From an uncultured Pelagibacteraceae bacterium (GTDB lineage: Bacteria; Pseudomonadota; Alphaproteobacteria; Pelagibacterales; Pelagibacteraceae), in NCBI GenBank assembly GCA_902632315.1, contig CACPCD010000001.1:1-64000 (forward strand): a stretch of 64,000 nt of DNA, read 5' to 3'. Of this stretch, positions 1 to 7,819 are shown in pieces (the first letter of the stretch is position 1; each line of letters begins with the position of its first letter). The position numbers and the translations under genes were made by a program. The notes under the pieces were generated by a model. The model made no database searches and was not told the DNA's origin. It saw only the letters and a program-made list of their open reading frames with translations.

Positions 1-1397
1 GGGATGCAGCTTTTACATTGTTTGATGGAGTTCCAACTTTAAAAGACATTAAGAGACTTAAAAATGAGGTTCCAAAGCAAGAGGTTGGAAGATTGTCTTT
101 TAAAGAGCTTACTTTATCAAGAGCAAATAAATCTGTTAGATTATTTAATCATGTAGTTGAAAGTTTGAGCAATGGATACCAACCAAATTTAGATTTACTT
201 AAAAAAGTTGGTTATCTTTATAGAACTACAGCAGTATATGGTTCTGGAAAATTTGGTTTAGCAGATCGTTTTAGAATTAAAGATCGTGAAGAAATTAACG
301 GACCTTTTAGGCTTGAAATGATGTTGGTATATTTGGTAAGACAATTCACTTTTGATCAAGTTAATCATGTTTCAAAATCAAAGAACCCAGAAAAAGCAAT
401 AAAATTAGACTTAAATATATGTAAAAACCTTGGCATAGGAAATTCAACAGGTTTAGGTATGGCACCATTTATTGTTAATCATCCAACACTACTTAACAAT
501 TGGATTCTTTGTCGAGAAAAAGCTCTAAAAAAAATAAGAGAGATAAAGAAAGTAGATCCAGATCATTATAATTTATTCAAAGACTGTGTCAAAAGTTCAA
601 TAAAAAATATTATTAATTGGAATACAGAAAGTGAATATCAGCTTAAAAAAATTAAACTTTTATTCAAAGATCTCAAAAAGTTTATTGATTTTATTGAAAA
701 TAATTTCAACTTTAAAATTGATTATCCTTTTAATGAAATTTACTTATGGTTAGAGAAAGAGACTTCAGATGAATGCATTGAGTACATTGTATCAATAATG
801 ATGGAACCGTATAATGAAATAGTCAAACCTTTAATTAAAGAAATGAGCTCTGATGAGGAAAAATACTTTGATATACCAACAAACAGAACTGTTAAAGATT
901 TAATATTTATTCTTGAAAACAAATATAAGAATATCTTAGCTATTAATTTTGATGAAAAAAGAAATAATGATAAATTTTGGTTTATCTCAAAAAATAAGGA
1001 GGAGCCAAGATTGGCTAGTCGCTTTGAGGAGAATGGCTCTGAACTTGAACAACCACTTGCTATAGCCAGGGATATTAAAAGACTCTATAAAAAATTATTA
1101 AATATTAAAGGAAAATTAACAATAGACAAATTTTTATTCGAAAATTCAGATCTTCGGCACGTAGTGAGAAGAGCTTTTATTGTTGAAAAATTTCCATACT
1201 CTGAAATTCAAGATAATACAATAAGTGAAAATATTGTTCCAATAGATATGTTGCGTTTAAAGCTATCTTTTTTTGGAGCTTTGAAGTTTGATCCAAGATC
1301 TGATAAATGGCTTCGAATATGCATGTTTCAAGGAGCACCTTTACCTGAAGAGCTAAAAAATTTTGACGAACAATGGATCTATAAATCTAACTTATAA
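1..1397 (+). CDS. Conserved hypothetical protein, 5' end outside window
   Basis: I do not recognise this protein. The reading frame is open to the left edge (codons for DAAFT precede the track's TTG start), so the gene almost certainly begins outside the window and the TTG is not a true start. At least 459 residues are visible. The N-terminal 170 residues are compact and fairly rich in G, P and aromatics; the middle (about 180-320) is Lys/Glu-rich and looks helical; there is no signal peptide or membrane segment. It ends 3 bases before the DUF3726 gene, so the two are probably co-transcribed and may share a role. That it is coding is secure; its function is unknown. Confidence 0.75.
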   Translation, partial: DAAFTLFDGVPTLKDIKRLKNEVPKQEVGRLSFKELTLSRANKSVRLFNHVVESLSNGYQPNLDLLKKVGYLYRTTAVYGSGKFGLADRFRIKDREEINGPFRLEMMLVYLVRQFTFDQVNHVSKSKNPEKAIKLDLNICKNLGIGNSTGLGMAPFIVNHPTLLNNWILCREKALKKIREIKKVDPDHYNLFKDCVKSSIKNIINWNTESEYQLKKIKLLFKDLKKFIDFIENNFNFKIDYPFNEIYLWLEKETSDECIEYIVSIMMEPYNEIVKPLIKEMSSDEEKYFDIPTNRTVKDLIFILENKYKNILAINFDEKRNNDKFWFISKNKEEPRLASRFEENGSELEQPLAIARDIKRLYKKLLNIKGKLTIDKFLFENSDLRHVVRRAFIVEKFPYSEIQDNTISENIVPIDMLRLKLSFFGALKFDPRSDKWLRICMFQGAPLPEELKNFDEQWIYKSNL

Positions 1398-1400
1398 TTT

Positions 1401-2012
1401 ATGAGATCTTTAAGTGAAATAGAAACCACATCTAAAAGGGCAAGTAAAGCAGTTGGATTTTCCTGGGGAGAAGCTGAAGAAGTTGGAAAAAGTGTAAGAT
1501 TATTAGAATTGTTCGGATTTCCAGGAATTCAAAATTTAATTCAGTATTATCAAAAAAAAGAAAAGAAAAAATTTGAAAATATATCGGCCATTAATAAAAA
1601 CAATAGACCATCAAAGAATCCTTTTTGTCCTATTTTGTTGGGTATTTGTTTATTGGATCAAATTAGATCACTTGAGAATTCAAAAATATATGCATTTAAC
1701 AAAGTAGCTTTTCCAATTTTACTTCTTCCTTTTTTAAGCAGAAGTTCACAAATTATCGGAAAAAAAATTTTATTTACATTTGATAAAAATAATTTTTTGT
1801 TGAATTTTAATTTAAATATCTTTTCTAATTCTTTTCGGGGAAAATTCCCATCTTTAGCAAAAAAGACTAGAATTTATTTTCTAGATAATAAAGATAATTT
1901 TTCTACGAAAGATTGGAATAAACTTTATCGATTATCCGAGAATACATTTGTGGAAGAAACAGATAGTCTAAAAAAAGGTGCAGCGGGAGCTGGTCTTAAT
2001 GACAATGACTGA
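1401..2012 (+). CDS. DUF3726 family protein
   Basis: A 203-residue protein that resembles DUF3726, a family of unknown function mostly from Alphaproteobacteria. The cues are the N-terminal SLSEIE...KRASKAVGFSWGEAEEVGK segment and the C-terminal GAAGAGLNDND tail, both of which I associate with the family from memory. No catalytic motif, membrane segment or signal peptide is evident. It starts 3 bases after the preceding hypothetical gene and its 3' end overlaps the start of a small CxxC protein, so the three genes form one tight operon. No function is assigned. Confidence 0.7.
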   Translation: MRSLSEIETTSKRASKAVGFSWGEAEEVGKSVRLLELFGFPGIQNLIQYYQKKEKKKFENISAINKNNRPSKNPFCPILLGICLLDQIRSLENSKIYAFNKVAFPILLLPFLSRSSQIIGKKILFTFDKNNFLLNFNLNIFSNSFRGKFPSLAKKTRIYFLDNKDNFSTKDWNKLYRLSENTFVEETDSLKKGAAGAGLNDND

Positions 2013-2166
2013 ATATCAAAAAATACCAAACGAAAACTTAAAAGATTTAGACAATATATGTGATGAGTGTAAAAAAGAAGATGAAAGCGTAACACAAAAT
2101 CTAATTTTGACTGGTTTTAAGATTTGTAAATCTTGCAGAATAGCCAAAACTATTTTTCCTATTTAA
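1999..2166 (+). CDS. Small double-CxxC (zinc-ribbon-like) protein
   Basis: A 55-residue protein with two CxxC knuckles, CDEC at residues 21-24 and CKSC at 43-46. This arrangement usually binds one zinc ion or forms a rubredoxin-like site. I place the start at the ATG at 1999 (a second in-frame ATG is at 2005) rather than the track's 1978, which would run deeper into DUF3726. It overlaps the DUF3726 stop by 14 bases, as translationally coupled genes do, and its 3' end overlaps the convergent Yip1-like gene by 4 bases. No named family was recognised. The spaced cysteines and operon position argue that it is real. Confidence 0.6.
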   Translation: MTMTEYQKIPNENLKDLDNICDECKKEDESVTQNLILTGFKICKSCRIAKTIFPI

Positions 2167-2729
2167 CTTACAACATTAGCTTGACCTTGAAATAAAGACA
2201 AAACATACAAAAAAAATATAATTTGTGGTGCAAGAGAGATCAATGTGGTTTTTATGTAATTATTATAATTTAGGACTATATTTAATCCAATGATTAGTGA
2301 AATGTTGTACCAAATATATGTTGCTATAATGAAAAATAAAAATTTTTCATTGAAAACAATAAAATTTAAAAGAAGTGGTGCTTGAGCAAAAGCAACCACA
2401 ATTATAATTTTTCTAAAATTACAGTTTGTTTTTTCGTTTGGAAATAAAATAATTCCAACAAAGTATAAGTAAGTCGTTTTTATCAACCACATTATAAATG
2501 ATGATATAATTATAGTTTTTAAAGATGGCCCTTTAATTGGCCCTAAATCAAATCTTAAATTCATATAATTTAGGAAAGAACTATTAGGAATTATACTTAT
2601 TATTGAACCAAACAATATAATCAGAAGAGCATAGTATATAGATGCCTCACCAAAATTTTTTGTATCACTATAAAGAGATTTATCTAACTTTATAGATCTA
2701 ATTACAATATTGATAAATTCACTGAACAT
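2163..2729 (-). CDS. Yip1-domain-like integral membrane protein
   Basis: A 188-residue, very hydrophobic protein with about five membrane segments. The order is a short amphipathic N-terminus, a first TM near residues 30-50, further TMs around 75-95, 105-125, 130-150 and 160-182, and an FAQAPLLL segment before the fourth. That segment and the topology resemble bacterial Yip1-family proteins, which have no well-defined biochemical role. Its ATG directly follows the stop codon of a 34-codon membrane peptide gene (TAA then ATG), so the two are probably translationally coupled. The assignment is moderately sure. Confidence 0.6.
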   Translation of the reverse strand: MFSEFINIVIRSIKLDKSLYSDTKNFGEASIYYALLIILFGSIISIIPNSSFLNYMNLRFDLGPIKGPSLKTIIISSFIMWLIKTTYLYFVGIILFPNEKTNCNFRKIIIVVAFAQAPLLLNFIVFNEKFLFFIIATYIWYNISLIIGLNIVLNYNNYIKTTLISLAPQIIFFLYVLSLFQGQANVVS

Positions 2730-2834
2730 TTATTTGTTTTTATTATTTTGCTCAATATATGAAACTATTAAAGGAAATATTATTAAAATAATAACTATTA
2801 AAATGCAAATTACAATCAAGAGTGTTTTTGACAT
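2730..2834 (-). CDS. 34-aa single-pass membrane peptide (not in ORF track)
   Basis: A short ORF encodes MSKTLLIVICILIVIILIIF followed by PLIVSYIEQNNKNK. This is one continuous hydrophobic helix (about residues 4-26) with a polar, basic tail, the form of a small inner-membrane protein. The ATG lies 10 bases downstream of a strong hairpin that ends the previous transcription unit. The stop codon is immediately followed by the ATG of the Yip1-like membrane protein, so it may be that protein's partner or leader. The clean hydrophobic composition could partly reflect AT-rich sequence, so confidence is moderate. Confidence 0.5.
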   Translation of the reverse strand: MSKTLLIVICILIVIILIIFPLIVSYIEQNNKNK

Positions 2835-2844
2835 CAGGTAAATT

Positions 2845-2869
2845 TTAAGGGGAGAAAATCTCCCCTTAA
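2845..2869 (-). terminator. Hairpin terminator after the GcvT-like gene
   Basis: The dyad TTAAGGGGAGA / TCTCCCCTTAA pairs 11 bases around a 3-base A loop. It lies 12 bases beyond the stop codon of the GcvT-like gene on the minus strand. The tract after the stem is only moderately U-rich (TTTACC), so some read-through to the membrane peptide gene is possible. Confidence 0.75.
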
Positions 2870-2880
2870 TGAATATTTAG

Positions 2881-4239
2881 TTAACCTTTTACTACTTCTC
2901 TAGTGTTTGCGTTAAAAGATTCTTTGAAAGGTATATCAACCACTACAGCATCTACCGGTTCTCCGGCTTTATTTGAGTATTTTTCTGGAAGGTGTACCTT
3001 AAACTTAGTTCCAATTTTTCCTTTTGGAAAACCATTTGCATTTAAGGTTCCATCAAAAGGAACATACCCCATTGCAATATTCTGACCTTTTTCTGGGTGA
3101 TACCATGGAGAGGTTATAAAACCAACCGGATCACCACCATTCTCATTGGACACTAACCAAAAATCTGGTGCATATTCTTCAATTGGTTTTCCCCCCAATT
3201 CTAAACCAACTAATTGAAGTTTATATGGTTTTTTTCCATCTTTAAGTTCTTTACCCATTTTTTCAAGAGCTGCTTTACCAACATAATCTCCTTTTTTGTT
3301 CCATTCACCTTTTCCTGATAATGAAACTTGGTATCCAAGATTACATTGATATGGATTGTGTTGTGCATCCATGTCTTGACCCCAAGACAAAATTCCAGCT
3401 TGAATTCTTCTATGGTGAGCAGGGGCAATTACCATTAGATTATGTTTTTTACCTGCATCAAGGACTGCATTCCACATATCTTCAGCATATAAAGTTGAGT
3501 CTCTCAAATAAATTTCATAACCAGCTTCTCCAGAAAAACCAGACTGTGAGATTACACAACTTCTACCACCAACTTTTACTTCAGCTAATCCATAAAAAGG
3601 CATGTTATCAAAATCAACTTGATCACCACAAAGATCTTTCATCAGTGCTTTGGATTTTGGTCCTTGAATTTGAACTGGGCTGACATCTATTTCATCAACT
3701 GTGCAATTAAATCTGCCATCCGCATTCACACCTTGTAGATACATTCCTATATCTGAGTCTGATAAAGAAAACCAAAATTCGTCTTTTGAAATTCTTAAAA
3801 GAATTGGATCATTTAATACTCCGCCATAAGCGTTGCATAAAATTACATATCTAGCTCTCATTGGTGAAATTTTTGTTGCATCTCTCGTTATTACATAATC
3901 AACAAACTTTTCAGCATCTGGTCCTTTTACTTGAATTTGTCTTTCGACAGCAACATTCCACATTGTTACATGATTTACTATTGCATCATATTCAACCATT
4001 GCTCCACCGTCTTCAGGTTTTACATAACCTCTAGGATGATAAATACGATTGTATACTGTTGCTCTCCAACATCCTGCTTGCATTGATAAATGCCAATAAG
4101 GTGATTTTCTTACCCTTGTTGAAATTAACATTTCAACTTTTGTTGGACCACTTTGTCTTAAATTATATGGTACTTTCCGATCTGATTGATCAACAGAAGT
4201 AACATGCTTTAGTTTAGTATAGTCAAATTCTTTAGACAT
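2881..4239 (-). CDS. GcvT-family folate-dependent aminomethyltransferase, DmdA-like
   Basis: A 452-residue member of the GcvT/DmdA/YgfZ fold. These enzymes move a methyl or methylene group from a methylated substrate to tetrahydrofolate. Family-like stretches are WNVAVERQIQVKGPDAEKFV (about 93-112), a GGVLNDPILLR strand, an IQGPKS turn and SGFSGEAGYEIYL. The order and wording are close to DMSP demethylase DmdA. However, the protein is about 80 residues longer than DmdA (about 369 aa), with an extra N-terminal block and a long C-terminal half, so I do not call it DmdA. Its start overlaps the MetF-like gene by 8 bases, consistent with passing a methyl group to folate and then oxidising it. The methylated substrate is unknown. 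Confidence 0.8.
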   Translation of the reverse strand: MSKEFDYTKLKHVTSVDQSDRKVPYNLRQSGPTKVEMLISTRVRKSPYWHLSMQAGCWRATVYNRIYHPRGYVKPEDGGAMVEYDAIVNHVTMWNVAVERQIQVKGPDAEKFVDYVITRDATKISPMRARYVILCNAYGGVLNDPILLRISKDEFWFSLSDSDIGMYLQGVNADGRFNCTVDEIDVSPVQIQGPKSKALMKDLCGDQVDFDNMPFYGLAEVKVGGRSCVISQSGFSGEAGYEIYLRDSTLYAEDMWNAVLDAGKKHNLMVIAPAHHRRIQAGILSWGQDMDAQHNPYQCNLGYQVSLSGKGEWNKKGDYVGKAALEKMGKELKDGKKPYKLQLVGLELGGKPIEEYAPDFWLVSNENGGDPVGFITSPWYHPEKGQNIAMGYVPFDGTLNANGFPKGKIGTKFKVHLPEKYSNKAGEPVDAVVVDIPFKESFNANTREVVKG

Positions 4240-4960
4240 AACTGTTCTCCTTCAACCACTTGTTAGTTTCCTTCAAGCCGCCGAATGTATAAATGTGGAA
4301 GAAATCTGTATGCGATTTAACTTTCCCAATTAAATCATTAGGGTCTTTAGGTTTCAATAAATCTAACGCCTTAGTAAAATTAGATTTAAGAAAGTTAAGG
4401 GAATTTTTTGCTCCAACAATATTAGCAAATTTAATTAAGCTAGATATTTTTAGAGGACCAGTAATTCCCACATGCACTGGTACGCTTTGTTTAGAAATAA
4501 AATCTATAATAGGCTGGGGATCTAGTAACCATTGAGTTACAATATAGTCAGCGTAAGGCTTTTTATCTATCATAGCTTTTTCTAATTCTGAATCGGATAT
4601 ATCAGGACTCCCCTCTGGGTGTCCAGCAATTCCTACAGTCATCTTCTCAAAATAACCAGTCTCTAAAAGCTGAAACGAGCTGTCAAATTTTCCCATTGGT
4701 TCTCTTCCGCCACCGATCACCAAAACTTGTTTAACCCCACCGTCTTTACATCTAGAAACATAATCTTTTAGCTGTTTTTCATCTTGCATTGATCTTGCGG
4801 GAAAGTGAGGAACAGGATTAAAACCCTTTTTAACTAACTCAACTGCCTGTTGAGCTGTTTCTTTATAGTCACCTCCAGGCAACATTGTAATGTAAATATC
4901 CTTAACGGAAGGGACAGTTTCTAAATCAGTTGTTGGTCCTATTTCTAAAGAAAAATTCAT
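4232..4960 (-). CDS. Short methylenetetrahydrofolate reductase (MetF-like)
   Basis: A 242-residue protein of the MTHFR TIM-barrel family, which interconverts 5,10-methylene-THF and 5-methyl-THF using FAD. Cues are the N-terminal FSLEIGPT strand, the FNPVPHFPARSM segment (family HLTC/HFPAR region), VIGGGREPMG, and IVTQWLLDP, which resembles the conserved QLFFD region. It is shorter than typical MetF (about 290 aa), like other auxiliary MTHFRs found with demethylases. It is the first gene of a minus-strand pair with the GcvT-like methyltransferase. It probably oxidises methyl-THF produced by that enzyme, in the direction of methylene-THF; this is inference from context. Confidence 0.8.
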   Translation of the reverse strand: MNFSLEIGPTTDLETVPSVKDIYITMLPGGDYKETAQQAVELVKKGFNPVPHFPARSMQDEKQLKDYVSRCKDGGVKQVLVIGGGREPMGKFDSSFQLLETGYFEKMTVGIAGHPEGSPDISDSELEKAMIDKKPYADYIVTQWLLDPQPIIDFISKQSVPVHVGITGPLKISSLIKFANIVGAKNSLNFLKSNFTKALDLLKPKDPNDLIGKVKSHTDFFHIYTFGGLKETNKWLKENSYV

Positions 4961-5062
4961 TTTTCAGATAATTATCTTTTTTCAAAAAGCTGTCAAAGAA
5001 ATTCATCACGCAGCTTGCTCGAAATATCTTGCTCAAAAATTGTGGTCGTGATAATTTTTTTT
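4961..5062. promoter_or_regulatory. Divergent promoter region with repeats
   Basis: This is the only control region for the divergent MetF/GcvT-like operon (-) and the Rieske oxygenase operon (+). It holds a 7-base direct repeat CTTGCTC at 5014-5020 and 5028-5034, 14 bases apart. The repeat is flanked by an inverted pair ATCACG (5005-5010) and CGTGAT (5047-5052). Such symmetry suggests an operator or an RNA hairpin, but no adjacent regulator gene is present. Confidence 0.35.
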
Positions 5063-6256
5063 GTGGATAGTAATCTAAAAAATACAAAGCTTTCAAAATT
5101 AATTGATTTAAAAAAACTTGAGCGAGTAAATAAGCCAATTGAGGCAGCAAATGGCCTCCCTAATGAGTGTTACACCAAAGAGGATTATTTAGCTTTCGAG
5201 AGAGAAAAAGTTTTCTTTAATAAATGGACTGTTATTGGAGTTGGTAGCTCAATTCCAAACGTTGGGGATACTATTCCATACAATCTGCTCGGGATTCCAT
5301 TAATAATCTTGAGAGGAAAAGATATGGAGATTCGAGTTTTTCATAATGTCTGTAGTCATCGGGGTTTTAAACTTATTGATAAACCCTGTAATTTAAAAAA
5401 CGTAATTAGATGCCCCTATCATTCTTGGTCATATGATTATAAAGGAAATTTAGTAGCAACCCCACACATTGGAGGCTTAAATGTTCATCATTCTGAAAAA
5501 TTTAACAAAAACAAAAGTAGCCTAAAAAAAATAAAAACAAAAATATGGATGGATATTATTTTTGTTAACATCAATTCAAATGAAATTGAGTTCGATGATT
5601 ATATTAAACCATTAGAAGAAAGATGGTCTAAATTTATAAAAAAAGATGATCAAAACCTTATAGTTCACTCAAAGGACTTTGGATATTTCAATCTTGATGT
5701 TAAAAGTAATTGGAAATTTGCAATTGAAAATTACTGTGAAAGTTATCATTTACCAACTATTCATCCAGAGTTAAATAAAGTTTCTAACATTAATGATCAT
5801 TATCATATTCAAGGATTACCCAATAGATTTGCTGGTCAAGGCAGTAAGAAATATGATCAACCAATGAAAGGTAATAAAAAATTTAATACCTTTCCTAATT
5901 GGGATAAAGATTGGTTAAAAAACTCAGAATACGTAGCACTATTCCCAAATGTTATGATCGGTTTACATATTGATCACTTTTATGTTTTTTGGTTAGAACC
6001 AATTGCTATAAATAAAACTATAGAGCATATGCATATGTACTATATCGGAAATGACAGTGCAAATGGAGAAGATTTAAAAGAGTTAAGAAAACAAAATGCG
6101 AGGTTTTGGAAAGATGTCATGATTGAAGACATTAGTGCTATTGAAGGAATGCAAGATGGAAGAAACTCTCCAGTATATAATGGTGGAAATTTTTCACCAG
6201 TAATGGATCAACCAACTCATCAATTTCATAAATGGGTTGCTGAAAATTTAATATAA
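5063..6256 (+). CDS. Rieske non-haem iron oxygenase, alpha subunit
   Basis: A ring-hydroxylating-type oxygenase. The Rieske [2Fe-2S] motif reads C-S-H-R-G, 17 residues, then CPYHSW. The catalytic mononuclear-iron motif is in NWKFAIENYCESYHLPTIHPEL, with the two His ligands. The family includes quaternary-ammonium demethylases (glycine betaine, carnitine, stachydrine) as well as aromatic dioxygenases. No dedicated reductase lies next to it. I prefer the GTG at 5063 (397 aa) over the track's TTG at 5015, because the extra residues form a hydrophobic stretch not expected in the family; no clear ribosome site decides it. It is divergent from the MetF/GcvT-like pair, which makes oxidative N- or O-demethylation a reasonable but unproven role. 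Confidence 0.8.
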   Translation: MDSNLKNTKLSKLIDLKKLERVNKPIEAANGLPNECYTKEDYLAFEREKVFFNKWTVIGVGSSIPNVGDTIPYNLLGIPLIILRGKDMEIRVFHNVCSHRGFKLIDKPCNLKNVIRCPYHSWSYDYKGNLVATPHIGGLNVHHSEKFNKNKSSLKKIKTKIWMDIIFVNINSNEIEFDDYIKPLEERWSKFIKKDDQNLIVHSKDFGYFNLDVKSNWKFAIENYCESYHLPTIHPELNKVSNINDHYHIQGLPNRFAGQGSKKYDQPMKGNKKFNTFPNWDKDWLKNSEYVALFPNVMIGLHIDHFYVFWLEPIAINKTIEHMHMYYIGNDSANGEDLKELRKQNARFWKDVMIEDISAIEGMQDGRNSPVYNGGNFSPVMDQPTHQFHKWVAENLI

Positions 6257-6257
6257 T

Positions 6258-6665
6258 ATGAAAATAATTCTAATAATGGGCTTACCTGGTTCTGGCAAAA
6301 CAACGTTAGCAAATGAACTTGGTCCCTTGCTTAAAGCAAAAAGATTGAATGCAGATGAAGTAAGGAAAGAAGCAAACGATTGGGATTTTTCTGAGGAAGG
6401 TAGAAAAAGACAAGCAAAAAGAATGGCAGATTTTGCAAAAAAACTTAAGGATGCAGGAAATTTTGTTGTAGCAGATTTTATTTGTCCAACACCAGAGGCT
6501 AGAGCATTATTTCCTGCTGACTATATAATATGGATGGATACAATAAAAGAGGGGAGGTTTGAAGATACTAATAAAATGTTCGTCAAACCAGAAAAGTTTG
6601 ACTATCATGTAACCACTATGGATGCTAAAAATTGGGCACCAAAAATTTTAAAGGAGATAAAATAA
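6258..6665 (+). CDS. Small P-loop kinase, APS-kinase-like
   Basis: A 135-residue single-domain P-loop protein. The Walker A is GLPGSGKTTLA at residues 7-17. RLNADEVRKEANDWDFSEEGR resembles the substrate-binding DGDxxR region of adenylylsulfate kinase, and VVADFICPTPEARALF matches the family's strand-and-helix after the lid. It is shorter than CysC (about 200 aa), so a true APS kinase role is uncertain. Its stop overlaps the ATG of an HxGH nucleotidyltransferase (TAATG), so the two probably act in sequence on the same metabolite. It could phosphorylate a sugar, nucleoside or APS; the substrate cannot be read from sequence. Confidence 0.75.
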   Translation: MKIILIMGLPGSGKTTLANELGPLLKAKRLNADEVRKEANDWDFSEEGRKRQAKRMADFAKKLKDAGNFVVADFICPTPEARALFPADYIIWMDTIKEGRFEDTNKMFVKPEKFDYHVTTMDAKNWAPKILKEIK

Positions 6666-7039
6666 TGTCATATGAATGGGATAATAAAAAACCAACAGCA
6701 CAAATGCTTGGTAGATGGCAGCCATTTCATGATGGGCACTACACTTTATTCAAAGAAATAATAAAAAAAACTGGCCAGGTATGTATTCAAATTAGGGATG
6801 TTCAGGGTGTTGACGATAACCCTTTTGATTTTGAAACTGTAAAAAAGAATATTGAGGAGAGATTAGATCCAGAATTTAAAGGAAGATTTAAAATTATGTT
6901 AGTGCCAAATATTACAAATATTTGTTATGGAAGAGGTGTAGGTTATAAAATTGAAGAAATTATTTTACCTGAGGAAATTCAGAAGATCTCAGCAACTAAG
7001 ATAAGAGCAAAAATGAGAGAAGAGGGTAAACTAAAGTAG
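6665..7039 (+). CDS. HxGH nucleotidyltransferase, NMNAT/cytidylyltransferase-like
   Basis: A 124-residue nucleotidyltransferase of the HIGH superfamily. GRWQPFHDGH (residues 19-28) is the nucleotide-binding motif and ISATKIRAKMRE near the C-terminus is the ISxTxxR motif of NMN/pantetheine-phosphate adenylyltransferases. I start at the ATG at 6665, which overlaps the kinase stop by one base; the track's 6632 start lies inside the kinase. The pairing of a P-loop kinase with an adenylyltransferase recalls NadR (ribosylnicotinamide kinase plus NMNAT), here as separate chains. It also recalls activation of sugars for surface glycans. The substrate is unknown. Confidence 0.75.
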   Translation: MSYEWDNKKPTAQMLGRWQPFHDGHYTLFKEIIKKTGQVCIQIRDVQGVDDNPFDFETVKKNIEERLDPEFKGRFKIMLVPNITNICYGRGVGYKIEEIILPEEIQKISATKIRAKMREEGKLK

Positions 7040-7045
7040 TTTCTG

Positions 7046-7819
7046 ATGAATATAAAAATCATTAACTTTGATAAAGCTATAACTAGAGTCATAATCGATG
7101 AAGCAAAAACATACAATTCTCTCTCATTTAAAAATTTGAATGATTTGATTAAAGTTTTTAAAAAGTTAGATAAAGATCAAAAAGTTAAAGTTATTATTCT
7201 TGAAGGTGCTGGAAAAGGTTTTAGTGCAGGACATAACCTAAATGAGGTTAAAAAATTAAAAACTAAAGAGAGATACCAAAAACTCTTTAATCTTTGCTCA
7301 AAATTAATGCTTCAAATAGTTGAAGGTAGAAAACCAGTAATTGCTAAAGTTCATGGAGCAGCATATGCTGCGGGCTGTCAATTAGTTGCTAGTTGCGATC
7401 TTGCATACAGCACTAATGATGCTCTTTTTGCAACACCTGGAGTAAATATAGGATTATTTTGTAGCACACCAATGGTAGCAGTAAGTAGGAAGATAAATCG
7501 AAAACCAATGATGAAAATGCTTTTAACAGGAGATCCAATTAAACCAAGTTATGCAAAAGAAATTGGATTGATAAATGATTTTTTTCCAAAACAAAAATTA
7601 AATAGTGAGGTTTTTAAAATTGCAAAAAAAATTGCCTCAAAATCTAATTTAACAATTAAAATTGGTAAACAAGCTTTTTATAAGCAATTAGAAATGCCAC
7701 TAAAGAAAGCTTATTCATACACTAGTAAAATGATGACACTTAACATGATGTCCATGGACGCTAAAGAGGGTATCTCGGCTTTTATAGAAAAAAGAAAACC
7801 AAAATGGAAAAATAAGTGA
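7046..7819 (+). CDS. Enoyl-CoA hydratase/isomerase family protein
   Basis: A 257-residue crotonase-fold protein. The first oxyanion-hole region is GKGFSAGHNLNEV (residues about 55-67). The second is the HGAAYAAGCQLVASCDLAYS segment. The length is typical (about 260). It follows the nucleotidyltransferase by 6 bases, and its stop overlaps the GTG of a small membrane protein. Members hydrate enoyl-CoAs in fatty-acid, amino-acid or acrylate catabolism. No clear Glu pair typical of classical ECH was verified, so the exact substrate stays open. Confidence 0.85.
   Translation: MNIKIINFDKAITRVIIDEAKTYNSLSFKNLNDLIKVFKKLDKDQKVKVIILEGAGKGFSAGHNLNEVKKLKTKERYQKLFNLCSKLMLQIVEGRKPVIAKVHGAAYAAGCQLVASCDLAYSTNDALFATPGVNIGLFCSTPMVAVSRKINRKPMMKMLLTGDPIKPSYAKEIGLINDFFPKQKLNSEVFKIAKKIASKSNLTIKIGKQAFYKQLEMPLKKAYSYTSKMMTLNMMSMDAKEGISAFIEKRKPKWKNK

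Noticed and set aside
3321-3683. 120-aa plus-strand ORF inside the GcvT-like gene
   Set aside because: It is antisense to a strongly conserved gene and has His/Leu/Gln-rich composition typical of shadow frames.
2881-4239. Calling the GcvT-like protein DMSP demethylase DmdA
   Set aside because: Several stretches resemble DmdA, but the protein is about 80 residues longer with an extra N-terminal block and a long C-terminal half, and it pairs with a MetF-like gene. A paralogue with another substrate is as likely.
5015-5062. TTG start of the Rieske gene at 5015
   Set aside because: The extra 16 residues include a hydrophobic stretch not expected for a soluble oxygenase, and the GTG at 5063 gives the usual family length.
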